DNA of 64,000 bases from an uncultured Senegalimassilia sp. (GCF_934636665.1 NZ_CAKUAT010000001.1:62001-126000), one strand, 5' to 3'. Numbered from the stretch's first letter, positions 41,776 to 50,786 are shown. Program-made: numbers and translations. The notes: generated from the letters alone by a model not told the origin.

Positions 41776-42921
41776 CTACGCGATGGCCTTCCCTCGAAGC
41801 ACCACATGCTTGATGTTCAGGTCGCGGTCGAGCACCACGGCATCGGCCTGATAGCCCGGGGCGATGGCGCCGAGCTTGCCGTCAAGCCCCAAGGCGCGGG
41901 CCGGGTTAACCGTTGCGGCCTTCACGGCGCTTGTCAACGGGATGCCCATGGTGCGCACCGCCGTGCGCATGCACGCCATCACGTCGGAAACGCTGCCGGC
42001 AAGGCTGCCGTTGGCGATGGTGGCCCGATTACCCTTGACGAAGAACTGCTGACCTCCCAGCTCGTATTCGCCATCCCCCAGCCCGCAGGCGCGCAGGCTG
42101 TCGCTGATCAAGATCATGCGGTCGTCGCCGAACAGGGCAAACGCCAGGCGCACCATAGCGGGATGGATATGCACGCCGTCGGCGATGATCTCGGCCGTGA
42201 CGTCGTTTCGCTCCGCGCCCGCGGCAATGGGGCCGGGCTCTCGGTGATGCAGCGAGGGCATAGCGTTGAACAGGTGCGTCATGTGACGCGCACCTGCATC
42301 GAAGGCCGCGCACGCGTCATCGTAGCCAGTGCACGTATGGGCGACGGAAACACGCACGTCATGGGACATCTGGCGAATGAACTCCAAGTTGCCCGGTTGC
42401 TCGGGTGCCACGTCCACCAGCTTGATGAGCCCCTTCGCCTGCTGCTGCAGACGGCCGAACTCCTCGACGGAGGCGCTGCGCACGTATGCGGGGTTCTGAG
42501 CACCTACCTTGTCAGGGGCGATATAGGGGCCTTCCATATTGACGCCCACAATGCCGGCCTCCCCCGCAGCGGTTTCGTGAGCGGCAACGCTGGCCACGAT
42601 GGGTGCCAGGCGCTCTTCGGGAAGGGTCATGGTGGTCGGGCAGATGGAGGTCACGCCCCGGCTTGCCTCGTAAGCCGCAATGACGGAGATGCCCTCATCG
42701 GATGCATCGCAGAAATCGTGGCCCATGGCGCCGTGGAAGTGCACGTCTATCAGACCGGGGATCACATAGCACCCCGAAGCGTCCAGGATATCGTCGGCGT
42801 CACCAACACCGCACGCTTCGGCTCCCGACGCCTCGATGCGGGAGAAGGTCTGCCCCTCCACCAACACATCGCGCTCGCGGAAGCACTGACCATCGAACAC
42901 CTTGCCGTTTGCAATGCGCAT
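41776..42921 (-). CDS. nagA: N-acetylglucosamine-6-phosphate deacetylase
   Basis: The 381-residue amidohydrolase has the metal motif DVHFHG, the NMEGPYIAP glutamate, VAHTCTGYDDACAAFDAGARHMTHLFNAM with metal histidines, and LISDSLRACG with the catalytic aspartate. It removes acetate from GlcNAc-6-phosphate, the product of NanE. AAGGAGC lies 8 bases before the ATG. It follows nagB after 88 bases that contain a weak hairpin. Confidence 0.95.
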   Translation of the reverse strand: MRIANGKVFDGQCFRERDVLVEGQTFSRIEASGAEACGVGDADDILDASGCYVIPGLIDVHFHGAMGHDFCDASDEGISVIAAYEASRGVTSICPTTMTLPEERLAPIVASVAAHETAAGEAGIVGVNMEGPYIAPDKVGAQNPAYVRSASVEEFGRLQQQAKGLIKLVDVAPEQPGNLEFIRQMSHDVRVSVAHTCTGYDDACAAFDAGARHMTHLFNAMPSLHHREPGPIAAGAERNDVTAEIIADGVHIHPAMVRLAFALFGDDRMILISDSLRACGLGDGEYELGGQQFFVKGNRATIANGSLAGSVSDVMACMRTAVRTMGIPLTSAVKAATVNPARALGLDGKLGAIAPGYQADAVVLDRDLNIKHVVLRGKAIA

Positions 42922-42945
42922 ATCCGCATGCTCCTTTCAAATATG

Positions 42946-42977
42946 GAAGGGCCTCCCGCTTGTGCGGAAAGCCCTTC
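42946..42977 (-). terminator. Hairpin between nagB and nagA, weak attenuator
   Basis: GAAGGGC (42946-42952) pairs with GCCCTTC (42971-42977), with an inner CCGC/GCGG stem. The minus-strand T-content after it is low and the nagA ribosome-binding site follows at once, so partial termination or RNA protection is more likely than a full stop. Confidence 0.4.
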
Positions 42978-43009
42978 GAATGTGTTATCGATTATGGCAC
43001 CGGTACGCC

Positions 43010-43735
43010 TTACAGCAGCGAGCCGGCCTCGGCGTCCACCACAACGGTGACGTTGGGGTGCAGCTGCAGCACGGACGCGGGGACCTGCGGGGTGACGGGG
43101 CCGAAGAACGCGTCGCGAACGATCTGCGCCTTGTCGACGCCGCTGGCCACCATCAGGATGGCGCGCGCCTTCATGATGGTGCCGATGCCCATGGTATAGG
43201 CCTCGCGAGGGACCTGGTCGATGGACTCGAACAGGCGGCTGTTGGCGTTGATGGTGCTCTCCGTCAGCTCGACCACATGGGTGCGCACGGGGAACTCGTC
43301 GCAGGGCTCGTTGAAGCCGATGTGGCCGTTGTGGCCCAAGCCCAGCAGCTGCAGGTCGATGCCGCCTGCCTCGCTGATGGCCTGCTCGTAAGACTCGCAA
43401 GCGGCCTGCGCATCCGGGTTGGCGCCGTCGGGGACGCTGGTGGCCTCGGGGTCGATGTCGACATGGTCGAAGAGGTTCTTCTGCATGAAGTAGCGGTAGC
43501 TCTGGTCATGCTCGGAAGACAGGCCGCGGTACTCGTCCAGATTGAACGTGGTGACCTGCTCGAAGCTGATACGGTCGGCCTGGAAGTCCTCCACCAGGTC
43601 GGCGTACAGCCCGATGGGCGTGGAGCCGGTGGCCAGGCCGAGCGTGGAAGCCGGGTCCACGATCAGCTGGGCGGCGATCAGATCCGCCGCGCGGCGGCTC
43701 ATATCCTCGTAGGTCTCCTCGATGAACAGTTGCAT
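43010..43735 (-). CDS. nagB: Glucosamine-6-phosphate deaminase
   Basis: The 241-residue enzyme converts glucosamine-6-phosphate to fructose-6-phosphate and ammonia, the last step of sialic acid and GlcNAc use. Seen: LGLATGSTPIGLYADLV, TTFNLDEYRGLSSEHDQSYRYFM and the catalytic LLGLGHNGHIGFNEP. Length fits the short form without the allosteric extension. It is the first gene of the nagB-nagA unit. Confidence 0.96.
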   Translation of the reverse strand: MQLFIEETYEDMSRRAADLIAAQLIVDPASTLGLATGSTPIGLYADLVEDFQADRISFEQVTTFNLDEYRGLSSEHDQSYRYFMQKNLFDHVDIDPEATSVPDGANPDAQAACESYEQAISEAGGIDLQLLGLGHNGHIGFNEPCDEFPVRTHVVELTESTINANSRLFESIDQVPREAYTMGIGTIMKARAILMVASGVDKAQIVRDAFFGPVTPQVPASVLQLHPNVTVVVDAEAGSLL

Positions 43736-43823
43736 GTGATGCCCTTTCTTTCGCCGTTGAAAATCAGTCTGGGTTGATAATGGGAATGTGCGCGTGCAAC
43801 GGCCGCCCGCCGCACGCTGCCGC

Positions 43824-46013
43824 CTAGGTCCAGAACAGCACCGTCTCGATGATGTCCTGATACGACCAGGGGTAGATATCGGAGAACCATCCGGTCTCCG
43901 GAACGAAGCAAATCAGCGCGATGTAGAGCACCGAGATGCAGACGAGCGCCAAAAGTCCCTTCATAAGCAGCACCTGGGCCGTCGACCCGGGCCTGAGGTT
44001 CTCGTTGACGATGAACGCCAGAAGCACCGATGCCGCCAGGAACATGAAGCTGAAGTCCGCGTAGTAGCGCTGCAAAATGCCCGCCATCTGCGCATCCATC
44101 AGCGCAACCACCACGCCGCCGAACAGCAAAGCAATGATGACGCCCGCAATGGTTCGCGTTGAGCGCGTCTTAAAGCGCAATGCCAGGATACGGCGCGAGA
44201 ACGGCAGGATCCACAGGATGGGAAGGCATGCCAGCACGCCGCCGAACGTGACCTCCTTAATGGTCTGCCCCAGGTACGTGGTCTCAAACGGAGCAGGCTG
44301 CAGGAACGGGAACACGCCAGTCATGGAAGGCGGCTGCAGGAAGTATGCGAACAGCGCCGGAGCCAAACGCCCGATGTTCCAACCACGCTTGGTCATGTCG
44401 TTGACCGTCAGGTTGTAGTTCGCGCCGAAATCGGTGAAGCTGCCGAAACGAGCATGGTTGTATAGCATGAGCCCCGCCGCCACCACGATGTACGGCGCCA
44501 TCAAGCACGCGAACTCGATTGCGCCCTTACGCGTGAGAATGGTCCGCTTCGTGATGTACTTGCGCCAGAACAGAGGAAACGCCACCAATGACAGCACGAT
44601 CAGCTGCGGACGGCACCCAACAACCAGGGCCATGCACAGGCTTCCGCCCAGATACCAACCACAAGGGCTCTTCGCCGCACGGCCGCGCATCCACAGGTAT
44701 AAGCCCCACACCGAGAACGCCAAGCCCATGGAAATGGGAAGCGAGTAGAAGGTCGGGAACTTCAGCAAATACAGGATGCCGCAGCACATGACCAGCGGAA
44801 TCTGCAGCAACAGGTACAAGCCTAGGCTGACGCGCTTGAAGTGATAGCGTGCGAACCTGTCAAGCAAAGCGGAACAGCCCAGCACGAACATGATGACGGC
44901 TATGAGCACACCGATGGCCGTCGGGAAATTCGAGCCAGTGAGCAAATAGAACGGCAAGTAGAACACGAGCACGGGAACCACGCCGAAGTACACGTAGTAA
45001 TGCCCATCATGGTAGGCAACGTCGAACAGGTACTCCTCGCCCGTTTCCTTTTGCAACTCATCGCGAGCGCCCTTGTCATAAGGGTCATCCATTTCCTGGA
45101 GCCACTGGGGAGGGGTTTCCTCCAAGTACAACCGCCCATGAGCCATAGACTTGGCCAGCTCGGCATATTGCTGTGCGTTTTCACCGCCGACCTTGAACGT
45201 GTTGGCGATGCCGGCGCCATCCCACGAGCCGGAATTGTACGTGCTTGTGGCGACGCCAACCAAGTTCGAGCCCATGAACAGATAGGAACTGAGCAGTACG
45301 ATCTCGATAGCCACGGCCGTGATCAGCGCGGCCTTCGACTTGCGAGGATTGCGAACGATGCCGATGCGGTAGATGGCCGACTTCGGACGGAAGATGAATG
45401 CAAGCGACAAAATGCCCAGAGTGAACAAGAAACGCGTTTGGTTGAACAGGAACGGCTCCCGCGCGTTGATGGACACATCGGAAAGCTTCACCGGGTAGTT
45501 GATATCCTCGCCGGTGATGGTGATCTTAAGATTGGTCACTAGCCCCGTGGTGTTCAGATTGATGTACTCGCTTTGATCGCACAGCGTGTTGACGTCTACC
45601 TCGGGAACACCCACCGTGTACTCGGTAGAATCGAAGTAAGTGCTGTGAGCCTCGTCGGTGAACTGGATCTTCACCTTCAGCTGCTGTGCGGGTTGCCGGT
45701 AATCGAAGTTCAACCACACGTTATGAACCTCTGAGTTGAGGTTCTTGAATTCGATGACGTGATTGACTTCGGTGACGCGGTACTGGTTATCGAGGGTCTT
45801 CGTCAGCGCCAAGCGATTATCCAGATTGGTGGTGTGGTAGCCAGCCGTGCGGAAGTAGTTGAAGTTGAACACGAAAGTTTCCAGCACCAAAGCCGCAAGT
45901 ATCAACAGCACGGCGCTCTTCAAGACGTGCTTTACCGTAGCGCCATGCTTAAGCATAAGCTGCTGGTGCCAGTAGGATATGTTCTGCTTCATGGTAGGCA
46001 TACGGCGAAACAT
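43824..46013 (-). CDS. Large polytopic membrane protein, GT-C glycosyltransferase-like
   Basis: The 729-residue protein has one N-terminal helix (about 30-50), an extracytoplasmic domain of about 140 residues (HTTNLDNRLALTKTLDNQYRV..., beta-rich), then a dozen or so helices with a large outside loop rich in Tyr/Asp (YDKGARDELQKETGEEYLFDVAYHDGHYYVYFG). This layout resembles GT-C type lipid-linked sugar transferases, but no catalytic motif is certain. TATAAT overlaps the first ATG, so translation may really begin at the ATG 7 codons later (MKQNISYW) on a nearly leaderless message. Base composition looks less GC-rich than its neighbours. It sits where map-infA-rpoA genes usually follow adk. Confidence 0.65.
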   Translation of the reverse strand: MFRRMPTMKQNISYWHQQLMLKHGATVKHVLKSAVLLILAALVLETFVFNFNYFRTAGYHTTNLDNRLALTKTLDNQYRVTEVNHVIEFKNLNSEVHNVWLNFDYRQPAQQLKVKIQFTDEAHSTYFDSTEYTVGVPEVDVNTLCDQSEYINLNTTGLVTNLKITITGEDINYPVKLSDVSINAREPFLFNQTRFLFTLGILSLAFIFRPKSAIYRIGIVRNPRKSKAALITAVAIEIVLLSSYLFMGSNLVGVATSTYNSGSWDGAGIANTFKVGGENAQQYAELAKSMAHGRLYLEETPPQWLQEMDDPYDKGARDELQKETGEEYLFDVAYHDGHYYVYFGVVPVLVFYLPFYLLTGSNFPTAIGVLIAVIMFVLGCSALLDRFARYHFKRVSLGLYLLLQIPLVMCCGILYLLKFPTFYSLPISMGLAFSVWGLYLWMRGRAAKSPCGWYLGGSLCMALVVGCRPQLIVLSLVAFPLFWRKYITKRTILTRKGAIEFACLMAPYIVVAAGLMLYNHARFGSFTDFGANYNLTVNDMTKRGWNIGRLAPALFAYFLQPPSMTGVFPFLQPAPFETTYLGQTIKEVTFGGVLACLPILWILPFSRRILALRFKTRSTRTIAGVIIALLFGGVVVALMDAQMAGILQRYYADFSFMFLAASVLLAFIVNENLRPGSTAQVLLMKGLLALVCISVLYIALICFVPETGWFSDIYPWSYQDIIETVLFWT

Positions 46014-46030
46014 TATACGGGATAAGCAAA

Positions 46031-46054
46031 GGGAGGGGTAGTTTCACCCCTCCC
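46031..46054 (-). terminator. Terminator after adk
   Basis: GGGAGGGGT pairs with ACCCCTCCC with a short loop, about 33 bases after the adk stop on the minus strand, followed by TTTGCTT. It ends the ribosomal cluster. Confidence 0.7.
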
Positions 46055-46086
46055 TCTCAAGCAATATGCACGTTTTATTGCAGATG

Positions 46087-46713
46087 CTACAGACCCAAAG
46101 CCTGCTTCACATCAGCGTAGACAACGTCGACGTCGCGGTCGCCGTCGATGGACACGAGCAGATCGCAGCCGCGATAGTAGTCGATCAGCGGAGCCGTGGA
46201 CTTCTCGTAAACGTCAAGCCGGTTGCGCACCGTGGCCTCGTTGTCGTCGTCGCGCTGGTACATCTCGCCACCGCATGCGGGGCAAGAAGCGTCGGCGACG
46301 GAGCCGATGTGGCCGCATTCCTTGCACATACGACGGGAGGTCAGGCGCTTGACGATGACCTCGAAGTCGACATCGATGAGCAGAGCGGCGTTCAGCGGGC
46401 GCTTCAGCTCGGCCAGCATGGTGTCAAGAGCCACAGCCTGCGTGGTGGTACGCGGAAAACCGTCCAGGATGACGCCCTTCTCGGTGTCAGGCTGCTCGAT
46501 GCGCTCCTTCATCAGGTCGATGATCAGCTCGTCGGGAACCAGTTCGCCGGCGTCCATGAAGCCCTTGGCCTTAACGCCCAGGGGGGTCTGATTCTTAACG
46601 GCAGCGCGAAGGATGTCGCCCGTGGAAATATGGCACAGGCCGCAATCCTCGACCAGCTTGGCAGCCTGCGTGCCCTTACCGGCGCCCGGGGCGCCCAGCA
46701 ACACGATGTTCAT
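46087..46713 (-). CDS. adk: Adenylate kinase
   Basis: The 208-residue enzyme interconverts ATP, ADP and AMP. Walker A GAPGAGKGTQ (7-16), the AMP site HISTGDILRAA, and DGFPRTTTQA are present. The LID carries a zinc site with CKECGHIGSVADASCPACG (CxxC...CxxC), as in many Gram-positive and actinobacterial enzymes. It follows secY as usual, but an intrinsic terminator lies between them, so it probably has its own promoter as well. Confidence 0.97.
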   Translation of the reverse strand: MNIVLLGAPGAGKGTQAAKLVEDCGLCHISTGDILRAAVKNQTPLGVKAKGFMDAGELVPDELIIDLMKERIEQPDTEKGVILDGFPRTTTQAVALDTMLAELKRPLNAALLIDVDFEVIVKRLTSRRMCKECGHIGSVADASCPACGGEMYQRDDDNEATVRNRLDVYEKSTAPLIDYYRGCDLLVSIDGDRDVDVVYADVKQALGL

Positions 46714-46763
46714 GGTGAAGCAATCCTTTCGAGATATGCAGATAATGCAATTCCCATGATAAC

Positions 46764-46790
46764 AAAAAGGGAGGGCCCGAAGGCCCTCCC
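46764..46790 (-). terminator. Rho-independent terminator between secY and adk
   Basis: GGGAGGGCC (46769-46777), loop CGAA, GGCCCTCCC (46782-46790), followed on the minus strand by TTTTT (46764-46768). A textbook terminator inside what is usually one operon. Confidence 0.9.
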
Positions 46791-46812
46791 TATCGGTAAC
46801 TGCAAGGTTTCC

Positions 46813-48093
46813 TTACTTGAAGAAACCCTCGTAGTTATGCATCTTCAACTGACTTTCAACCTTGCTCATGGTATCGAGCGCAACGCCGATCATGATCAGG
46901 ATGGAAGTACCGCCGAACGCCTGGATAAGCGTGTTGCCGGTGAAGTAGAAGATAATAGTCGGCACGACCGCGATGACCGCGATGAAGATGCCACCCGGAA
47001 GCGTAACGCGATGCAGCACGTTCTTGATATAGGTCACGGTAGCGGAACCGGGACGCACACCGGGAATGAAGCCGCCCTGCTTGCGCAGGTTGTCCGCCGT
47101 CTCCTCGGGATTGAACACCATGGAGGTGTAGAAATACGCGAAGAAGACGATCAGCGCGATGGTGAGGATCCAGTTCACCCAACCCGTGGAAATAGCATCG
47201 GCGAAAGCCGTCAACCAACCCACGTTGAACAGAGCCGCAAGCTGAGCCGGGAAGTAAATCAGGCAGCTTGCGAAGATGATCGGGATGACGCCCGCCGCAT
47301 TCACCTTCAAGGGAATGTAGGTGGACTGACCGCCCATCATCTTACGACCCTGCACGCGCTTGGCGTAGTTCACCGGGATACGGCGCTGTGCGCGCTCCAC
47401 GAAGATGATCGCGGGGATGCACACGAGCACCACTGCCAGGATGAGCGCCGTGATGGCGATACCCATTCCGGTATCGGTGGTCAGGTTCACCGAAGAGAAG
47501 ATGGCCGAAGGCACACGGCTGACGATGCTCACGAAGATGATGAGCGACATGCCGTTGCCGACGCCGCGCTGCGTGATGAGCTCGCCCATCCACATGATGA
47601 ACGCGGTACCGGCCACCAACGTGAACACCACCAGAATGTCGGTGACGATCTCGGGAACCTCGGAAGAGAACACCACGCCGTACTGCGGGGACTTGAACAA
47701 CAGCAGGTAACCGATGGCGTTGATCAGACCAAGGGCCAGCGTCAGGTAGCGCGTGACCTGGGTGATGCGACGCCTACCGGTCTCGCCTTCCTTCGCCCAA
47801 CGGCCCACCGCCGGGATAACGCCCTGCATCAGCTGCATAATAATGGATGCGGTGATGTAGGGCATGATGCCCAGCGAGAATACCGAGAAGTTCGAAAGCG
47901 CGCCGCCGGTGAACAGGTCCAGCATGGTCATGGACACGCCCGAATCCTGGAACGAGTCAGCGAACTCGTGGAACGGGATGCCCGGAACCGGCACGTAGGA
48001 ACCGAATCGATAGAGCGCAAGGATACCCAGCGTGAACAAGATCTTCTTGCGCAGCTCGGGAACCTTGAACGCGTCGATGATAGAGCTTAGCAA
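46813..48093 (-). CDS. secY: Preprotein translocase subunit SecY
   Basis: The 426-residue, ten-helix channel protein of the Sec translocon shows FTLGILALYRFGSYVPVPGIP at the start, the plug region after it, GMPYITASIIMQLMQ-like GIMPYITASIIMQL, and RRIPVNYAKRV in the cytoplasmic loop that contacts SecA and the ribosome. Its start overlaps the end of rplO by 7 bases, so the two are translationally coupled. Confidence 0.97.
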   Translation of the reverse strand: MLSSIIDAFKVPELRKKILFTLGILALYRFGSYVPVPGIPFHEFADSFQDSGVSMTMLDLFTGGALSNFSVFSLGIMPYITASIIMQLMQGVIPAVGRWAKEGETGRRRITQVTRYLTLALGLINAIGYLLLFKSPQYGVVFSSEVPEIVTDILVVFTLVAGTAFIMWMGELITQRGVGNGMSLIIFVSIVSRVPSAIFSSVNLTTDTGMGIAITALILAVVLVCIPAIIFVERAQRRIPVNYAKRVQGRKMMGGQSTYIPLKVNAAGVIPIIFASCLIYFPAQLAALFNVGWLTAFADAISTGWVNWILTIALIVFFAYFYTSMVFNPEETADNLRKQGGFIPGVRPGSATVTYIKNVLHRVTLPGGIFIAVIAVVPTIIFYFTGNTLIQAFGGTSILIMIGVALDTMSKVESQLKMHNYEGFFK

Positions 48094-48536
48094 GGCTCTT
48101 CGACCTTTCCGCCAGCTGCCTCGATCTTCGCCTTGGCGGAGGCAGAAACCTTGTCGACCTTGATGGTCAGGGCCTTGGTGATGTCGCCATCGCCGAGAAC
48201 CTTCACCAGGGCGTCCTCATGCTTGATGATGCCCTTGGCCTTCAGAGAAGCACCGTCGACGACGTCGCCGGCCTCGAAGTTCTCCTCAAGACGGGAGACG
48301 TTGACGGGCAGGTACTCGACGCGGTTAATGTTGCGGAAGCCAGGCAGCTTCGGCAGACGACGGGCCAGCGGGGTCTGGCCGCCCTCGAAGCCGGCGCCCT
48401 TGCCGCCACCGGAGCGGGACTTCTGGCCGTTCATACCGCGGCCGGCGGTCTTGCCCTGACCAGCAGCGTGGCCGCGGCCGACGCGCTTGCGGTTCTTACG
48501 AGAGCCCTCTGCGGGCTTGAGGTCCTTGAGTTCCAT
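48087..48536 (-). CDS. rplO: 50S ribosomal protein L15
   Basis: The 149-residue protein has the L15 N-terminus MELKDLKPAEGSRKNRKRVGRG and the basic glycine-rich GHAAGQGKTAGRGMNGQKSRSGGG. GCAAGGAG lies shortly before the start. A 160-base spacer with several hairpins separates it from rpmD, which is unusually long for this operon. Confidence 0.97.
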   Translation of the reverse strand: MELKDLKPAEGSRKNRKRVGRGHAAGQGKTAGRGMNGQKSRSGGGKGAGFEGGQTPLARRLPKLPGFRNINRVEYLPVNVSRLEENFEAGDVVDGASLKAKGIIKHEDALVKVLGDGDITKALTIKVDKVSASAKAKIEAAGGKVEEPC

Positions 48537-48555
48537 TCTTTTCTCCTTGCAGATA

Positions 48556-48668
48556 GCTTACCGGGCTCCCGCCCGGTGCTGGCAGCTCGCCGCCAGCAAA
48601 CTTCCAATACAGCCGATTGGCGCGCCGGAAGCCGACACGCCAATCGAAAATTTTACCCGAGACGGGTA
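48556..48668 (-). other. Hairpin-rich spacer between rpmD and rplO
   Basis: Four consecutive inverted repeats: TTACCCG/CGGGTAA (48652-48668), CGATTGGCG/CGCCAATCG (48614-48646), GCTGGC/GCCAGC (48578-48597) and ACCGGGC/GCCCGGT (48560-48577). On the minus strand the first is followed by AATTTT, which is terminator-like. They may attenuate transcription, be processing sites or belong to a small repeat. Confidence 0.65.
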
Positions 48669-48696
48669 AGTATGCCAAGGTGGCAACTTGGGAACT

Positions 48697-48888
48697 TTAC
48701 AGCTCCTCCACCTTGATGAGATGCTTCACCTTGAAGATCATGCCACGGATGTTGGCATTGTCGACCTGGTCGATGGAGCGGCCGATCTTGCCGAGGCCCA
48801 GGGCCTTCAGCGTTGCAGCCTGGTCCTTCTTGTAACCGATGGAGCTCTTCACCTGCGTAAGACGCAGCGTCTTCTTAGCGTCGGACAT
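48697..48888 (-). CDS. rpmD: 50S ribosomal protein L30
   Basis: The 63-residue protein has the L30 pattern: KKTLRLTQVKSSIGYKKDQAATLKALGLGKIGRSIDQVDNANIRGMIFKVKHLIKVEEL. It starts 3 bases after the rpsE stop in the reading direction. Confidence 0.95.
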   Translation of the reverse strand: MSDAKKTLRLTQVKSSIGYKKDQAATLKALGLGKIGRSIDQVDNANIRGMIFKVKHLIKVEEL

Positions 48889-48891
48889 TGG

Positions 48892-49413
48892 TTACTCCTT
48901 CCAGCCGTAAATCTTGGCAACGGAAATGCCACGACGCTCGGCGACGGACTCGGGAGACTGCATTTCCTTCAGACCCTCGGCCGTGGCCTTGACGACGTTC
49001 ATGACGTTGTCGGTGCCCAGAGACTTGCACAGGACGTTCTCCACACCGGACAGCTCCAGGACGGCACGTGCAGCGCCGCCGGCGATAACGCCGGTACCGG
49101 GAACAGCAGGCTTGATCAGAACGCGACCGGCACCGAACTCGCCGATGATCTCATGCGGCAGCGTCTTCTCGTCGGTCAGCGGCACGGAGAACATGTTCTT
49201 CTTTGCGTCCTCCACGCCCTTCTTGATGGCCGTAGGCACTTCCTGGGACTTGCCCATGCCGATGCCGACGTGGCCGTTGCGGTCGCCCACGACCACCAGC
49301 GCGGTCAGACCGAAACGGCGACCACCCTTGACGACCTTGGACACGCGGTTGATGTAAACGACGCGCTCTTCGAGCTCGGGAGCTGCGGCGTTCTCTTGCT
49401 TGTTGCGAGCCAT
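48892..49413 (-). CDS. rpsE: 30S ribosomal protein S5
   Basis: The 173-residue protein contains the S5 double-stranded RNA-binding signature (RVSKVVKGGRRFGLTALVVVGDRNGHVGIGMGKSQEVPTAIKKGVEDAKKN) and the C-terminal GVIAGGAARAVLELSGV. Normal length and position between rplR and rpmD. Confidence 0.97.
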   Translation of the reverse strand: MARNKQENAAAPELEERVVYINRVSKVVKGGRRFGLTALVVVGDRNGHVGIGMGKSQEVPTAIKKGVEDAKKNMFSVPLTDEKTLPHEIIGEFGAGRVLIKPAVPGTGVIAGGAARAVLELSGVENVLCKSLGTDNVMNVVKATAEGLKEMQSPESVAERRGISVAKIYGWKE

Positions 49414-49427
49414 AGACTAAACCCCTT

Positions 49428-49796
49428 CTAGAATTTCAGACCGGCTTCACGAGCAGCGTCGGCCAGAGCCTTGACGCGCCCATGATACAGGTTGCCGCCA
49501 CGATCGAAAACGACTTCCGTGATGCCGCATTCCTGAGCCTTCTTGCCTGCGATCTCACCGAGAGCGGTAGCGCCCTCGACGTTAGCGCCGTTCTTGCCCG
49601 TGGCCTTGAAATCAGGGCCCAGGGTGGAAACGCCGCACAGGGTCTTGCCCGCAACGTCGTCGACGAACTGCACGTAGATGTTGTTGTTGCTGCGCGTCAC
49701 GCAAAGACGGGGACGCTCCGGCGTGCCGGAGATCTTACCGCGCACGCGACGATGGCGACGGGCCAGCGCAGCTTGCTTTTTCTGAAGCTTATTCAT
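49428..49796 (-). CDS. rplR: 50S ribosomal protein L18
   Basis: The 122-residue 5S rRNA-binding protein shows RRHRRVRGKISGTPERPRLCVTRSNNNIYVQFVDD and the conserved end YHGRVKALADAAREAGLKF. Located between rplF and rpsE as usual. Confidence 0.97.
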   Translation of the reverse strand: MNKLQKKQAALARRHRRVRGKISGTPERPRLCVTRSNNNIYVQFVDDVAGKTLCGVSTLGPDFKATGKNGANVEGATALGEIAGKKAQECGITEVVFDRGGNLYHGRVKALADAAREAGLKF

Positions 49797-49828
49797 GGTA
49801 ATCCCTTCGTTCAGTTACGCTTGCGCGC

Positions 49829-50368
49829 TTAGTCCTTGCCAGCCTTGCCGACCTTGCGGCGGACATGCTCGCCCTCATAGCGGATGCCCTTGCCCTTGTA
49901 AGGCTCAGGCTTGCGCCATGCGCGGACGTTAGCGGCCACCTGGCCGACCTGCTCCTTGCTGATGCCGGAGACGACGATCTCGGTCTGGCTGGGAACCTCG
50001 AACGTGATGTTCTCAGGGCACTCCATGAGAACGGGATGCGAGAAGCCCAGCTGCATCTCCAGGTCCTTGCCCTTCAGCGCGGCACGATAGCCGACGCCGA
50101 CCAGCTGCAGCTTCTTCTGGTAACCGGCGGAAACGCCCTCGACCATGTTGTGGATGAGGGTGCGGGTAAGGCCGTGCAGGCTCCTGGCCTCACGGGAGTC
50201 GTCAGGACGGGAGACGATGATCTCCTCGCCTTCCTGGCTGATGGTCATCATGGGGTTGAACTCGCGGGTGAGCTCGCCCTTGGGGCCCTTGACCGTCACG
50301 ATGTGGCCGTCGATCTTCACGTCGACGCCGGCAGGAACGGTAACGGGCTGCTTGCCGATACGAGACAT
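49829..50368 (-). CDS. rplF: 50S ribosomal protein L6
   Basis: The 179-residue protein has the L6 start SRIGKQPVTVPAGVDV and the signature PEPYKGKGIRYEGEHVRRKVGKAGK near the end. Normal length and operon position. Confidence 0.97.
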   Translation of the reverse strand: MSRIGKQPVTVPAGVDVKIDGHIVTVKGPKGELTREFNPMMTISQEGEEIIVSRPDDSREARSLHGLTRTLIHNMVEGVSAGYQKKLQLVGVGYRAALKGKDLEMQLGFSHPVLMECPENITFEVPSQTEIVVSGISKEQVGQVAANVRAWRKPEPYKGKGIRYEGEHVRRKVGKAGKD

Positions 50369-50387
50369 AAACCTATCCCTTCCTTTC

Positions 50388-50786
50388 CTACCAGATGTAC
50401 GCGATAACCTCGCCGCCGATGCCCTTCTTGCGGGCGTCGCGGTCGGTCATCACGCCGTTGGACGTGGAGACGATTGCAGTGCCGAGGCCGCCCAGAACGC
50501 GGGGCAGCTCGTCCTTGCCGGCGTAGATGCGCAGACCCGGCTTGGAGATGCGGCGGATGCCGCGGATGGTCTTGGCCTTCTTCTCGCCGTACTTCAGCGT
50601 GATTTCGAGCGTGGCACGAGGCTCGCCTTCGACAACCTCGTAGCCGGCCACATAGCCCTCTTCCTGCATGATGCGGGCGATCTCGACCAGCTTCTTGCTG
50701 GAGGGCATGGAGACCGTAGCCTTGCCGGCAGAGTTAGCGTTACGCACGCGCGTAAGCATATCTGCGATAGGGTCAGTCATGGTCAT
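50388..50786 (-). CDS. rpsH: 30S ribosomal protein S8
   Basis: The 132-residue protein shows TDPIADMLTRVRNANSAGK and the C-terminal GLGTAIVSTSNGVMTDRDARKKGIGGEVIAYIW. AAAGGAG lies before the first ATG, so 50786 is taken as the start; the second ATG two codons on is the alternative. Confidence 0.97.
   Translation of the reverse strand: MTMTDPIADMLTRVRNANSAGKATVSMPSSKKLVEIARIMQEEGYVAGYEVVEGEPRATLEITLKYGEKKAKTIRGIRRISKPGLRIYAGKDELPRVLGGLGTAIVSTSNGVMTDRDARKKGIGGEVIAYIW

Noticed and set aside
46066..48090. 674-codon plus-strand open frame across adk and secY
   Set aside because: Antisense of two clear housekeeping genes and spans their terminator.
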